A stretch of 15,591 nucleotides of DNA from JAEUSI01 sp036782915 (GCA_036782915.1 DAIPYE010000064.1:1-15591), one strand, 5' to 3'; counted from the first letter of the stretch, positions 1 through 7,324 are shown. Made by a program: numbers and translations. Notes: generated by a model not told the origin, from the letters alone.

Positions 1-777
1 CGGATAAACGTGTCTGTTCTTTTTGTCAAGTTTGACATAATCCTCATCCTTACATGGTCCGATGGGAAGAAATTCAACATCAATTTTGTAATTCTCCCCG
101 AGATATTTATAAAATTTATCATCATAGGCAGTATCTCCGGGAAAATAAACTGTCATTCCTTTATACTCTATTATATATCCGCAAAAAGCATCATATCCCC
201 ATAAAAGACCGTCCAGTCCGTATCTGCCACCCCAGTGATATGCTGCGACCGATGTGATCTTTACACTGTCAATATATTTTGTCTCTCCTATATAGATCTT
301 TTTTTCTTTATCGGGTCTTTTAAATGGCATCAGATCAAAATTTACATCGGGTAAAAATTCTTCCAGTGTTTCAGGAAAGATCAGTTTTATTCCGGGAAAT
401 TGTTTTTCGAGAATCTCTAATGAACCAAAATTAAGATGATCAAAATGTGAATGTGAAATTAAGATCATATCGCATTTTTTCAAAACACTAATATCCAGAC
501 CTGGCTCAACAACGCGCTTCTGCATTTCAGCGCAGTAATCTGTAAGCCATGGATCAGTAAGAATAACTTTATCATCCATCTGCAGCAGCACGGTTGCATG
601 TCCGATCCATAATGCTGAAAGTTCTACGCCGGGCTTTATGGGATCTTTAATTTTATTTTTTACTTTCTTCGTATCTGTAAATACTCTGCCAATATTATCT
701 CCTGTGTCAAAGAAGGTCTGACATCCGCTTAAAATTATCAGTGAAAAAAATATGAATTTGATGAATTTTATGTTCAT
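1..777 (-). CDS. MBL-fold metallo-hydrolase lipoprotein (partial, cut by left edge)
   Basis: The gene starts at an ATG at 777 and runs off the window, so 259 residues are visible and the C-terminus is missing. The N-terminus is a lipoprotein signal: a hydrophobic stretch at residues 4-16 followed by lipobox L-S-G-C with the acceptor Cys at 19. The mature protein should therefore be lipid-anchored in the envelope. A metallo-beta-lactamase fold follows, with the metal motif H-S-H-F-D-H (H109, H111, D113, H114), H181, bridging D215 in FPGDTAYD, and a possible last ligand H256. The overall pattern (WIGHATVLLQ, then LTDPW) resembles the UlaG / NAPE-PLD-like branch of Zn hydrolases, which includes phosphodiesterases and lactonases. 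The substrate cannot be told from sequence. It begins only 7 nt after the stop of the upstream outer-membrane gene, so the two are probably co-transcribed under the GntR-type regulator. The family call is firm; the exact activity is unknown. Confidence 0.88.
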   Translation of the reverse strand, partial: MNIKFIKFIFFSLIILSGCQTFFDTGDNIGRVFTDTKKVKNKIKDPIKPGVELSALWIGHATVLLQMDDKVILTDPWLTDYCAEMQKRVVEPGLDISVLKKCDMILISHSHFDHLNFGSLEILEKQFPGIKLIFPETLEEFLPDVNFDLMPFKRPDKEKKIYIGETKYIDSVKITSVAAYHWGGRYGLDGLLWGYDAFCGYIIEYKGMTVYFPGDTAYDDKFYKYLGENYKIDVEFLPIGPCKDEDYVKLDKKNRHVYP

Positions 778-784
778 AACTGCA

Positions 785-1381
785 TCAATAGTATTTTAAA
801 TTAATACCGAGATCATACCTGCTTTGCCCGGTAAAATTATAATCAAACTGCAGACTCAGTATTCCGAAAAAAGTATATGAAGATAATTCGACTCCGTATG
901 TGTTTTCACTTGCTCCGTTTTTATTTTTCCGGATTCTGTATTTTCCACCTACAGAAAATGCAAGATATTCTCCGGATTCAATTGCCGGAATGTAAACTCT
1001 CAATCCCGTTGAAAGAAAGAACCTGTTCAGATCTGAATATTCAAAATTTGATGTAACCCACGTCGGCTGTACGAATATTTCTGCGGACCCGCTCAGTCTT
1101 CTGACAGGATTAACTTTGAAAAAACTGTAATGTGAAATTAATTTATTGACATTAAATGAGTAATTGAAAGGAGTAACACTCCATTGCAAAGCGAAGCGCA
1201 GTCTGGAATTATTGTCATTATTGTCCTGATAAAAAGCAGGGGAGGGAATGGTTTGTATCAGAGACCAGATCGTCCATTCGGCAGCGGAATTCTTATTTTT
1301 ATTTTGCGCGAAAGAGTTGTTTTGAAAATTTACAAATGTAAAAATTACTGTTGAAAAAATTATTACGAAATGTTTTTTCAG
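785..1381 (-). CDS. Predicted outer-membrane beta-barrel-like protein with signal peptide, non-ATG start
   Basis: The frame is open from the TGA at 785-787 back to an in-frame stop at 1451-1453. It has no ATG or GTG, and its only TTG is at 1189, inside what looks like the mature domain. Starting there would discard a good signal peptide upstream: Lys-Lys, a hydrophobic stretch (VIIFSTVIFTFVNF), then NNSFA followed by Q, a typical signal peptidase I site. I therefore place the start at CTG 1381 (198 aa); an ATA at 1399 or 1408 is possible. The mature part is rich in alternating aromatic/polar strands and ends in the tyrosine-rich YDLGINLKYY, with an aromatic terminal residue, as in outer-membrane barrels. 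About 170 mature residues would make a small barrel of roughly 8-10 strands. It lies between the GntR gene and the MBL lipoprotein, suggesting a shared envelope role. The family is not recognised by name, and the start is inferred. Confidence 0.68.
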   Translation of the reverse strand: MKKHFVIIFSTVIFTFVNFQNNSFAQNKNKNSAAEWTIWSLIQTIPSPAFYQDNNDNNSRLRFALQWSVTPFNYSFNVNKLISHYSFFKVNPVRRLSGSAEIFVQPTWVTSNFEYSDLNRFFLSTGLRVYIPAIESGEYLAFSVGGKYRIRKNKNGASENTYGVELSSYTFFGILSLQFDYNFTGQSRYDLGINLKYY

Positions 1382-1439
1382 AGGAAAATTTTTTAGTATT
1401 AGATTTATAAATTTTTGAAAACGAAAAGTTAATTTAAAA

Positions 1440-2090
1440 TTACTTTTGCTTTACAGGTGAATTTAAATTATTCAAACTCAAAGATATTTCATAAACGTAA
1501 TCACACCAAACTTTAACAGCCTGATCTTTTTTATTTTTTTTGCATAATTCAAGAAATTTTTTATGCGGTGTAAGATTAAAAACGTGTTTATACTGCCTGA
1601 CAATATACAGGTTGTTCAACATTCTGATATTACTCTTATACATTTCTTCCAAAACTGAATACATAAATTTAAATTCAGTCGGACCGAAAATAATCTTTGC
1701 AAAATCCCATGCCAGATATCCTATCTTATTTGGTTCTTTACATTTTTCCATTCTTGAAAGAGCAACATAAGCTTTTTTATATGTGCTATCTTTATAATGT
1801 GGAATTGCGCTGTTAAGCATTTCAGGAGCAAGCAATAAATAAACCTTTGCAATCTCCATTAAATGCTGAACAGTGATTTTTTTTACAAAACTGCCTCTGT
1901 TTGGGATCATTTCGACATATCCTTCGCTGTGCAGAATGCGAAGAGCTTCTCTTACAGGTACGCGGCTGACACCGAATAATTTTGCTATTTTAGCTTCCTT
2001 AAGATGTTCTTCCGATTTTAAGTTTCCGTACATTATTTCCTTGCTAATGTACTCGGTTATCTGTTTAACAGTTGAATTTTTATCTTTCAT
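1440..2090 (-). CDS. GntR-family (FadR/FCD-like) transcriptional regulator
   Basis: This 216-residue protein starts at an ATG. Residues about 8-70 form a GntR winged helix: an ISKEIMYG helix, an EAKIAKLFGVSRVPVREALR helix-turn-helix and a GYVEMIPNRGSFVKKI wing. Residues about 75-205 are helical and match the length of an FCD effector domain. Of the usual FCD metal ligands (D, then His about four residues on, plus two C-terminal His), I see D129 and H176. The position of the first His is Ile133, and no His lies in the last helix. Metal binding is therefore probably lost or altered. FCD regulators usually bind small carboxylates; the ligand here is unknown. The gene leads a probable operon with the outer-membrane protein and MBL lipoprotein genes downstream, and a palindrome 22 nt before its ATG could be an autoregulatory operator. 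DNA-binding family confident; FCD subfamily moderately so. Confidence 0.85.
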   Translation of the reverse strand: MKDKNSTVKQITEYISKEIMYGNLKSEEHLKEAKIAKLFGVSRVPVREALRILHSEGYVEMIPNRGSFVKKITVQHLMEIAKVYLLLAPEMLNSAIPHYKDSTYKKAYVALSRMEKCKEPNKIGYLAWDFAKIIFGPTEFKFMYSVLEEMYKSNIRMLNNLYIVRQYKHVFNLTPHKKFLELCKKNKKDQAVKVWCDYVYEISLSLNNLNSPVKQK

Positions 2091-2111
2091 TTTTTGTGAC
2101 CTTTTGGGGTT

Positions 2112-2133
2112 AGCGGTTTATTATTAAACCGCT
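2112..2133. promoter_or_regulatory. 9-bp dyad upstream of the GntR gene, candidate operator
   Basis: Perfect inverted repeat: AGCGGTTTA at 2112-2120 and TAAACCGCT at 2125-2133, with a 4-nt centre TTAT. It sits 22 nt upstream of the GntR-type gene's ATG, in the spacer before the divergent T9SS-cargo gene. GntR proteins bind short palindromes and often repress themselves, so operator is the best guess. It is longer than usual FadR-type sites, and a hairpin in the 5' leader is the alternative. Seen directly as a palindrome; function inferred. Confidence 0.45.
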
Positions 2134-2320
2134 TGAAAACTTGTTTTTAAAATACTTATTAATATTTAACTTTTAAAGTGTATTCTGAAAATAATAGCAG
2201 AAATTTTTATTATTGTATACAAAAATAAGGTTTTTTAACAATAAAATTATATTGTTCTTTTAATTTCTGTATCAATTAATTTTATTTAATATTAGTTTGA
2301 TCAAAAAAAATCCAGAACAC

Positions 2321-3705
2321 ATGAAAATTTTATTTATTGTCATTTCATTGATTTACTATTCTGCTTCATTTTCACAAAGTATAAATAATATGACCTTGCT
2401 TGGTCAGAAAAATGACTTTGTTTCCGGCGGGACTCCTTCCGGTTTTCATTATGCTTCCTGCATTGGATATGTATCCGGCGGAAGAGAATATGCTATAATC
2501 GGCCACTATGCAGGAACGACTGTTTATGACATTACAAATACAAATAACATTGTAAATAAAGGAACTATTCCCGGTCCGGGATCGACATATAATTACAGAG
2601 AAATGAAAACTTATTCACATTATCTGTATATAGTTTCAGAAGGTGGTCAGGGAGTTCAGATTGCTGATCTACAGTATTTACCGGACTCGGTTCATTTTGT
2701 AAGAAGCTTCGTTTTTCCGGGTTATACAAGATCGCATTCAATTTCACAGGACGGCAGATTCCTTTATTCAAACGGCGGAAATTACAACAACGGAGGCGTA
2801 TTCATTCTTGATCTGCTGGATCCGGAAAATCCTGTAAAACGAGGTCAGTGGGGCACAAGATATGTTCACGACTGCTCAATAAGAAACGATACAATTTATG
2901 CAGCAAGTATTTATGACGGTTATCTGGTAATGCTTGATGCGAAGAATAAAGATTCGATAAAATTCATTAGAGAGTTTACATACCCCGGCGCAGTTACTCA
3001 TAATGCCTGGACAACTGATAACCGCCGGACCCTTGTCACGACAGATGAGGGCGGATCAAATCATGCAAAACTCTGGGACATTACAAATCTTTCAAATCAG
3101 GTTCAGATCGCTGATCTTGCACCTTACGACGGCGCGTCGATGGTTCATAATGCATATTTTAAAGGTGACTCTCTTTATCTTGCGCATTACAGAGCCGGTG
3201 TTATAGTTTATAATGTATCGAATCCTTCAAATCCTGTAGAGGTCGGACATTATGACACATGGCCCGGAACTAACAGCACAGCGTATCAGGGCTGCTGGAA
3301 TGTGTATCCTTATTTTCCTTNNNNNNNNNNNNNNNNNNNNNNNNNNNNNNNNNNNNNNNNNNNNNNNNNNNNNNNNNNGGGTTGTATGTTTTGAAACTGG
3401 GAACTGTTTCTTCTGCGAATGAAAATTCTACAATAATATCTGACAATTTTGCATTGTCACAAAATTATCCGAATCCGTTCAATCCAATTACAACAATTAC
3501 ATACTATCTTCCGAAACAATCTTTTGTAAAAGTAAAAGTTAATGATGAATTAGGAAGAGAGGTAAGGGTTCTTGTAAATGAAACAAAAGATCCGGGAAGC
3601 TATTCAGCCGAATTTAACAGCGAAAATCTTTCTTCAGGAATTTATTTTTACACTATCGAAGCGGATAATTTTTCACAGACAAAGAAAATGATCTTAATGA
3701 AATAA
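2321..3705 (+). CDS. Secreted LVIVD / choice-of-anchor-B type protein with T9SS C-terminal sorting domain (interrupted by assembly gap)
   Basis: I read this as one gene broken by Ns at 3321-3378. I chose ATG 2321 over an in-frame TTG at 2297 because it gives a compact signal peptide (MKILFIVISLIYYSASFS, cleavage before QS). The body has repeated blade-like units of the LVIVD/choice-of-anchor-B type: AGTTVYDITN, GQGVQIADL, GGVFILDLLDPENP, AKLWDITNLS and GVIVYNVSNPSNPVEVG. This implies an extracellular beta-propeller-like fold. The segment before the gap ends VYPYFP, and the segment after it resumes with G-L-Y-V-L-K-L, as expected for the end of the last blade. From about 3448 a type IX secretion sorting domain follows (ALSQNYPNPFNP, LGREVRVLVNE, SSGIYFYTI, KKMILMK), marking export and surface attachment or release. 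The two halves are in different frames relative to the 58 Ns, which I attribute to a wrong gap estimate. No enzymatic motif is seen. Confidence 0.85.
3321..3378. other. Assembly gap (58 Ns) inside the T9SS-cargo gene
   Basis: A run of 58 unknown bases. The upstream frame ends with one base of a codon (T at 3320) and the downstream frame resumes at GGG 3379, so an intact gene needs a missing length of 2 modulo 3. Fifty-eight is 1 modulo 3, so the N count is probably an estimate. If taken literally, the protein would stop at TGA 3392-3394. Confidence 0.97.
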
Positions 3706-3709
3706 GTTT

Positions 3710-4201
3710 ATGGAATTTCTTAAGGACAATTGTCAGATCTGCGACAGCATTTCTCTGATACAAAAAAATCTGAATAAATACTTCGTAGCCGAGCTTGAAA
3801 CCGGTTACGTTGTCCTCGGCGACAGGCAGTATTTCAAAGGATACACGCTTTTTTTATGCAAAGAGCATTTTACCGAGCTTCATTTTCTGGAAAAGAAATT
3901 TAAAAAAAAATTTTTACTGGAATTAAGTTTAATTTCAGAAGCAGTTTACAATGCTTTCAAACCGCATAAACTAAATTACGAACTTCTCGGTAATGTCTGC
4001 CCGCATCTTCACTGGCATATTTTTCCCAGATATAAAAACGAACCCGGTGTAAAAGATCCTGTATGGTTTAAAAATATTGAACTGGCAAAATCAGATGAAT
4101 TTTTATCTGATGAAAATGAACTGAAAGAAATAAAGACAATTTTACTGAATGAGTTGAAAAATATTGAAGGAATTAATTTTTTGAATGAAGCTAAATTGTA
4201 G
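3710..4201 (+). CDS. HIT-family (histidine triad) nucleotide hydrolase/transferase-like protein
   Basis: The protein has 163 residues, starts at an ATG and lacks a signal peptide, so it should be cytoplasmic. The histidine triad is complete: H99-L-H101-W-H103 followed by IFPRY, with H101 the expected nucleophile and N95 just before it. N-terminal C8-x-x-C11 and C50-x-x-H53 could form a structural zinc site, as seen in some HIT/GalT relatives. Known HIT proteins cleave or transfer nucleoside phosphates (dinucleoside polyphosphates, AMP-lysine, AMP-sulfate), so a similar housekeeping reaction is likely; the substrate is not readable here. The gene begins 4 nt after the T9SS-cargo stop and is almost certainly on the same transcript, although a functional link is not obvious. 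The last ~40 residues are charged and probably helical. Confidence 0.88.
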   Translation: MEFLKDNCQICDSISLIQKNLNKYFVAELETGYVVLGDRQYFKGYTLFLCKEHFTELHFLEKKFKKKFLLELSLISEAVYNAFKPHKLNYELLGNVCPHLHWHIFPRYKNEPGVKDPVWFKNIELAKSDEFLSDENELKEIKTILLNELKNIEGINFLNEAKL

Positions 4202-4433
4202 TGTCAAAATAATTTTTAATCTGTTTTTATCTTTTTTAAATCTTAGACAGGAATTTGCATTTTAGAAGTAATGTTTTTAAATCAATTTGAAATTGCGTTA
4301 GAAAAAAATGTAGTTTTAAAAACTTTATTGGTTTATGGAAATAACAGAATCTTATTTGCGTAAAAGCTTTATTTTTGATAGGATATTAAAAGATTCAGAA
4401 ATTTATGTTTTTTTTAATTACAGAAAACAACTC

Positions 4434-4476
4434 GTGCCACATTTTTAAGATGTGGCACACCTTAAAGTGTGGCACA
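4434..4476. repeat. Cluster of three GTGGCAC repeats (one inverted, two direct)
   Basis: GTGCCACAT (4434-4442) and ATGTGGCAC (4450-4458) form a perfect 9-bp stem with a 7-nt loop. A further copy, GTGTGGCACA (4467-4476), repeats ATGTGGCACA (4450-4459) at a 17-bp offset, so the first arm could pair with either right-hand copy. It stands out as a GC-rich patch in AT-rich spacer. It could be a dispersed intergenic repeat, a protein-binding array or a switchable RNA hairpin. Confidence 0.7.
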
Positions 4477-4610
4477 ACAGAGAATTAACATATATTTACA
4501 AAAACAGTCAAAATTCTTCGTTTTTTAACTTGCTGAAATTAGAAATTATTTAGACAATATCCGGCATTTATCCAAAAATGAGAGGAAAAATTGCCTGAGA
4601 TACCATTAAG

Positions 4611-4639
4611 AAAATTGATTTTACAAATCGATTTTTTTT
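4611..4639 (+). terminator. Weak terminator-like hairpin with T-run
   Basis: AAAATTGATTT (4611-4621) can pair with AAATCGATTTT (4625-4635), with one G-U pair and a 3-nt loop, and Ts continue to 4639. The stem is almost all A-U and lies about 400 bp after the HIT gene, so termination is only a possibility. Confidence 0.3.
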
Positions 4640-4870
4640 GTATGTTTATTATTTGCTTACTTTTAGTTCACGCTCAAAATTGTTTTGGAAGCTAAAGATT
4701 AAAATTTAACAATCTAATTTATTCCTCCCTTTAATTACTTATCCTTAATTGTTATATTATTGAAACCAAATTTATCTGATTTATGCTTAAAATTGCATTT
4801 TTTGATATATTGTTTAATAAGGTTTTCAAAAATTAATAAACTCTAACACTTCAAAATAAATATCCGGTTT

Positions 4871-5986
4871 ATGACCTTCAAAGCAATAAAATTTTCAAAC
4901 AATAAAAACGCCGATATAATGGGAACATTAAGAATCAGAGTGAAAGAATACTTTGATTCAAAGAATATTGCCCGATACGGTGATTCGTCTATGATATGGA
5001 AAACGGTTTTTATGGTTTCTTTATATTTCATCCCTTATCTTATAATGATGACAGGACTTGTAACCGGTACATGGGGAATTTTCGGTCTGTGGCTTTTAAT
5101 GGGACTTGGAATGGCAGGAATTGGTTTCTCAATAATGCACGATGCTAATCACGGTTCATATTCCAAAAGTGAAAAAGTAAATAAATATATGGGCTATCTG
5201 ATAAATATTATCGGAGGCAGCTCTGTCAACTGGAAAATTCAGCACAATGTGCTTCATCACTCATTCACAAATATTGACGGCTTCGATGAAGATATCAGCA
5301 TCGGTAAAATGATGAGATTTTCTCCGCATCAGCCGAGACTCGGCATTCACAGACTGCAGCATATTTATGCATGGTTCTTTTATTGTTTTATGACCCTTAA
5401 CTGGATCGTTAGTAAGGATTTTATGCAGTTATTCCGTTACAAAAATATGGGCTTGCTTAAAGGTCAGAAAAGAACTTTCGGAGGGATGTTTGCAGAATTA
5501 ATAGCTTCTAAACTGGTTTACATTTTATTATTTGTAGTTCTGCCGATAATTCTGTTGCCGATCCCATGGTGGCTTACTCTTGTTTTTTTCTTTATAATGC
5601 ATGCTGTTGCCAGTTTAATCGTTGGAACAATTTTCCAGTGCGCTCATGTAATGCCTTTCTGCGAATATCCGCTTCCTGACGATAAAGGAAATATTGAAAA
5701 TAATTTCACTATGCATCAGCTGCTTACGACAGCTAATTTTTCCCCGAAGAACAGACTTTTCTCATGGTTCATTGGAGGTCTTAATTATCAGATCGAACAT
5801 CATTTATTCCCGAATATCTGTCACATCCATTACAGAGGCATTTCAAAAATTGTAAAGGAAACTGCCGATGAATTCGGAATTCCCTATAATGTACATTCGA
5901 ATTTTTATAAAGCTGTTAAAAATCATCTTATCATGCTGAGAGATCTCGGGAAATATGACGACATTTCGGAATGTTATAATAAATAA
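4871..5986 (+). CDS. Membrane fatty-acid desaturase
   Basis: The protein has 371 residues. All three histidine boxes of membrane di-iron desaturases are present: H90-DAN-H94, H125-NVL-H129-H130 and Q307-IE-H310-H311. The QxxHH third box is typical of the linoleoyl-CoA / front-end (delta-5/6-like) branch, but there is no fused cytochrome b5 domain, so a separate electron donor is needed. Hydrophobic segments at about 45-62, 65-88, 163-180, 212-230 and 233-255 anchor it in the inner membrane. It should introduce a double bond into acyl chains, adjusting membrane fluidity; the position of the bond cannot be read from sequence. The ATG at 4871 gives a full-length N-terminus (another in-frame ATG lies at 4919). 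It stands alone after a long spacer, so it is probably transcribed from its own promoter. Confidence 0.92.
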   Translation: MTFKAIKFSNNKNADIMGTLRIRVKEYFDSKNIARYGDSSMIWKTVFMVSLYFIPYLIMMTGLVTGTWGIFGLWLLMGLGMAGIGFSIMHDANHGSYSKSEKVNKYMGYLINIIGGSSVNWKIQHNVLHHSFTNIDGFDEDISIGKMMRFSPHQPRLGIHRLQHIYAWFFYCFMTLNWIVSKDFMQLFRYKNMGLLKGQKRTFGGMFAELIASKLVYILLFVVLPIILLPIPWWLTLVFFFIMHAVASLIVGTIFQCAHVMPFCEYPLPDDKGNIENNFTMHQLLTTANFSPKNRLFSWFIGGLNYQIEHHLFPNICHIHYRGISKIVKETADEFGIPYNVHSNFYKAVKNHLIMLRDLGKYDDISECYNK

Positions 5987-5987
5987 A

Positions 5988-6017
5988 TTTTTAATAAAAA
6001 CTTTTTTATCAAAAAAT
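5988..6017. terminator. AT-only hairpin downstream of the desaturase gene
   Basis: TTTTTAATAAAAA (5988-6000) and TTTTTATCAAAAA (6003-6015) pair with one mismatch around a 2-nt loop, starting just after the desaturase stop. All stem pairs are A-T, so stability is low. It may act as a weak terminator for the desaturase gene. Confidence 0.3.
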
Positions 6018-6136
6018 AAACTAAAGGTCATATAACTAATTTAATTTTATTTTAAAAGTTTTGATCTTTGAGTTCAATTTGTTCTTTGTTTAAGTATTCG
6101 TGGTAAAATTTTTTTTAAAATTTAAAAATTAAAATC

Positions 6137-6715
6137 ATGATAAACAGAACATTCTTTTTCGAAAATTCCAAAAGACTTCTTTTCAGCGGTAAGTTCAAAC
6201 AATCACAGGTGGACGGTTTAAATGCAATTCTTGACGAATGGGAAAAGAACCATTCGGATAAAGATGACCGCTGGCTTGCATATATGCTGGCAACGACTCA
6301 TCATGAAACCGACAGAAGGATGCAGCCTATCGAAGAATACGGCAAAGGAAAGAACAGACCTTACGGGAAAAGACTTAAGATGAACAGAACATCTTATTCC
6401 GACACAACAAATATTTTTTACGGAAGAGGATTTGTTCAATTGACATGGTATGAAAATTATGATAAAGCGGGTAAAAAACTCAGTGTGAATCTTATCAAAA
6501 ATCCCGAGAAAGCTCTTGATCTTAAAATTGCCACTAAAATAATGTTCATGGGTATGATGGAAGGCTGGTTCACGGGAAAGAAACTTTCGAATTATTTCAA
6601 TGCGACGACAGAAGATGTTTACAATGCAAGAAGGATCATCAACGGAACTGATAAAGCCAGTCTGATCGCAGATTATGCTTTCAGTTATTACGGCTGTATC
6701 AGTTATACTACTTAA
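6137..6715 (+). CDS. GH19-like lysozyme/chitinase-fold protein without signal peptide
   Basis: This protein has 192 residues. The family core is visible: LATTHHETDRRMQPIEEYG at about 51-69, where E57 is the expected general acid and E66/E67 follow, then FYGRGFVQLTWYENY at 94-108 and NARRIINGTDKASLIA at the C-terminus. This matches glycoside hydrolase family 19 and the related phage/bacterial endolysins, which cut chitin or the peptidoglycan sugar backbone. There is no signal peptide, transmembrane segment or binding module, and it consists of little more than the catalytic core. It therefore needs another route to reach a wall substrate: a holin, lysis, type VI secretion, or a leaderless route. 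No phage gene is visible nearby. It lies 27 nt upstream of tag in the same orientation, so they may share a transcript. Fold call confident; substrate uncertain. Confidence 0.83.
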   Translation: MINRTFFFENSKRLLFSGKFKQSQVDGLNAILDEWEKNHSDKDDRWLAYMLATTHHETDRRMQPIEEYGKGKNRPYGKRLKMNRTSYSDTTNIFYGRGFVQLTWYENYDKAGKKLSVNLIKNPEKALDLKIATKIMFMGMMEGWFTGKKLSNYFNATTEDVYNARRIINGTDKASLIADYAFSYYGCISYTT

Positions 6716-6742
6716 ATTAATTTTTACAATTTTATTCAGCTT

Positions 6743-7324
6743 TTGGAAAATCAAAATACTTATTGCGGTTTTATAAATTCAAACAATGATAATCTTTTTA
6801 AAAACCATTTTAATGTTCATAAAGAATATCATGATACTCAGTACGGATTTCCGATAAATGATGACAATGAATTATTCGGCAGGCTTATACTTGAAATAAA
6901 TCAGGCAGGGCTGAACTGGACGACAATTCTTAACAAACAAAATTCATTCCGAAAAGCTTATCATAATTTTAACATAAAAAAAATTGCATCCTATAAAGAA
7001 AAGGATTTTGAAAGACTGATGAATGATGCAGGAATTATCCGGAACAGATTAAAAATTAATGCTGCAATAGAAAACGCTAAAACAATTCTGATTTTAAATA
7101 AAGAATTCGGTTCATTCAAAAACTGGCTGGACGAACTTCACCCGAGATCAAAAGATGAATGGACAAAAATATTTAAAAAAACTTTCCGCTTTACGGGAGG
7201 TGAGATCGTAAATGAATTTCTTGTCAGCACGGGATATCTCCCGGGAGCTCATAACAATAGCTGTTCTGTTTATAAAAAAATAATGAAACTAAAACCGGCC
7301 TGGGCTGGAAAATTAAGAAACTAA
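6743..7324 (+). CDS. tag: DNA-3-methyladenine glycosylase I
   Basis: This is a 193-residue cytoplasmic repair enzyme that removes 3-methyladenine from alkylated DNA. The family signature is clear: EYHDTQYGFPINDDNELFG, LEINQAGLNWTTIL and NDAGIIRNRLKINAAI. All four structural zinc ligands known from the E. coli enzyme have counterparts (C8, H30, H170, C174), and the active-site Glu is E51. The usual VNDH loop reads LPGAH, so the Asp is replaced. Length is normal for the family. The start is TTG at 6743: there is no in-frame ATG before the conserved Cys, and starting later would lose that ligand. Its stop overlaps the stop of the convergent minus-strand gene, so the two transcripts must overlap or terminate inside each other. 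Confidence 0.93.
   Translation: MENQNTYCGFINSNNDNLFKNHFNVHKEYHDTQYGFPINDDNELFGRLILEINQAGLNWTTILNKQNSFRKAYHNFNIKKIASYKEKDFERLMNDAGIIRNRLKINAAIENAKTILILNKEFGSFKNWLDELHPRSKDEWTKIFKKTFRFTGGEIVNEFLVSTGYLPGAHNNSCSVYKKIMKLKPAWAGKLRN

Larger units (their letters stand above)
4202..4870. other. Non-coding spacer (669 bp) between HIT and desaturase genes
   Basis: No frame here carries a convincing protein. The stretch is very AT-rich. It contains a cluster of three GTGGCAC-type repeats (4434-4476) and a weak U-tailed hairpin (4611-4639), both listed separately. The desaturase promoter should lie in its last ~100 bp, but I could not place boxes with confidence. Confidence 0.7.

Noticed and set aside
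3382..3705. A separate 107-residue gene carrying only a T9SS sorting domain.
   Set aside because: Its first codons continue a beta-propeller blade and it begins at the edge of an assembly gap; it is the tail of the upstream gene.
4434..4476. CRISPR-like array.
   Set aside because: Only three short repeats, one inverted, with spacing of about 17 bp; no regular spacers and no cas genes.
4568..4576. TTATCCAAA, a near match to the DnaA box TTATCCACA.
   Set aside because: A single imperfect match far from dnaA in AT-rich DNA; no clustering around it.
4592..4608. Possible TPP riboswitch: GCCTGAGATACC resembles the conserved CTGAGA...ACC part of the thiamine element.
   Set aside because: The upstream GGGG-type stem and the downstream conserved CTGATCTGGATAATGCC-like segment are both missing, and the next gene is a desaturase, not thiamine-related.
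6218..6754. A 178-residue open frame on the minus strand.
   Set aside because: It is the antisense shadow of the GH19-like gene, whose plus-strand motifs are clear.
6137..7324. Prophage remnant suggested by the endolysin-like gene.
   Set aside because: No integrase, structural, holin or regulatory phage genes are present, and the flanking genes are ordinary chromosomal ones.
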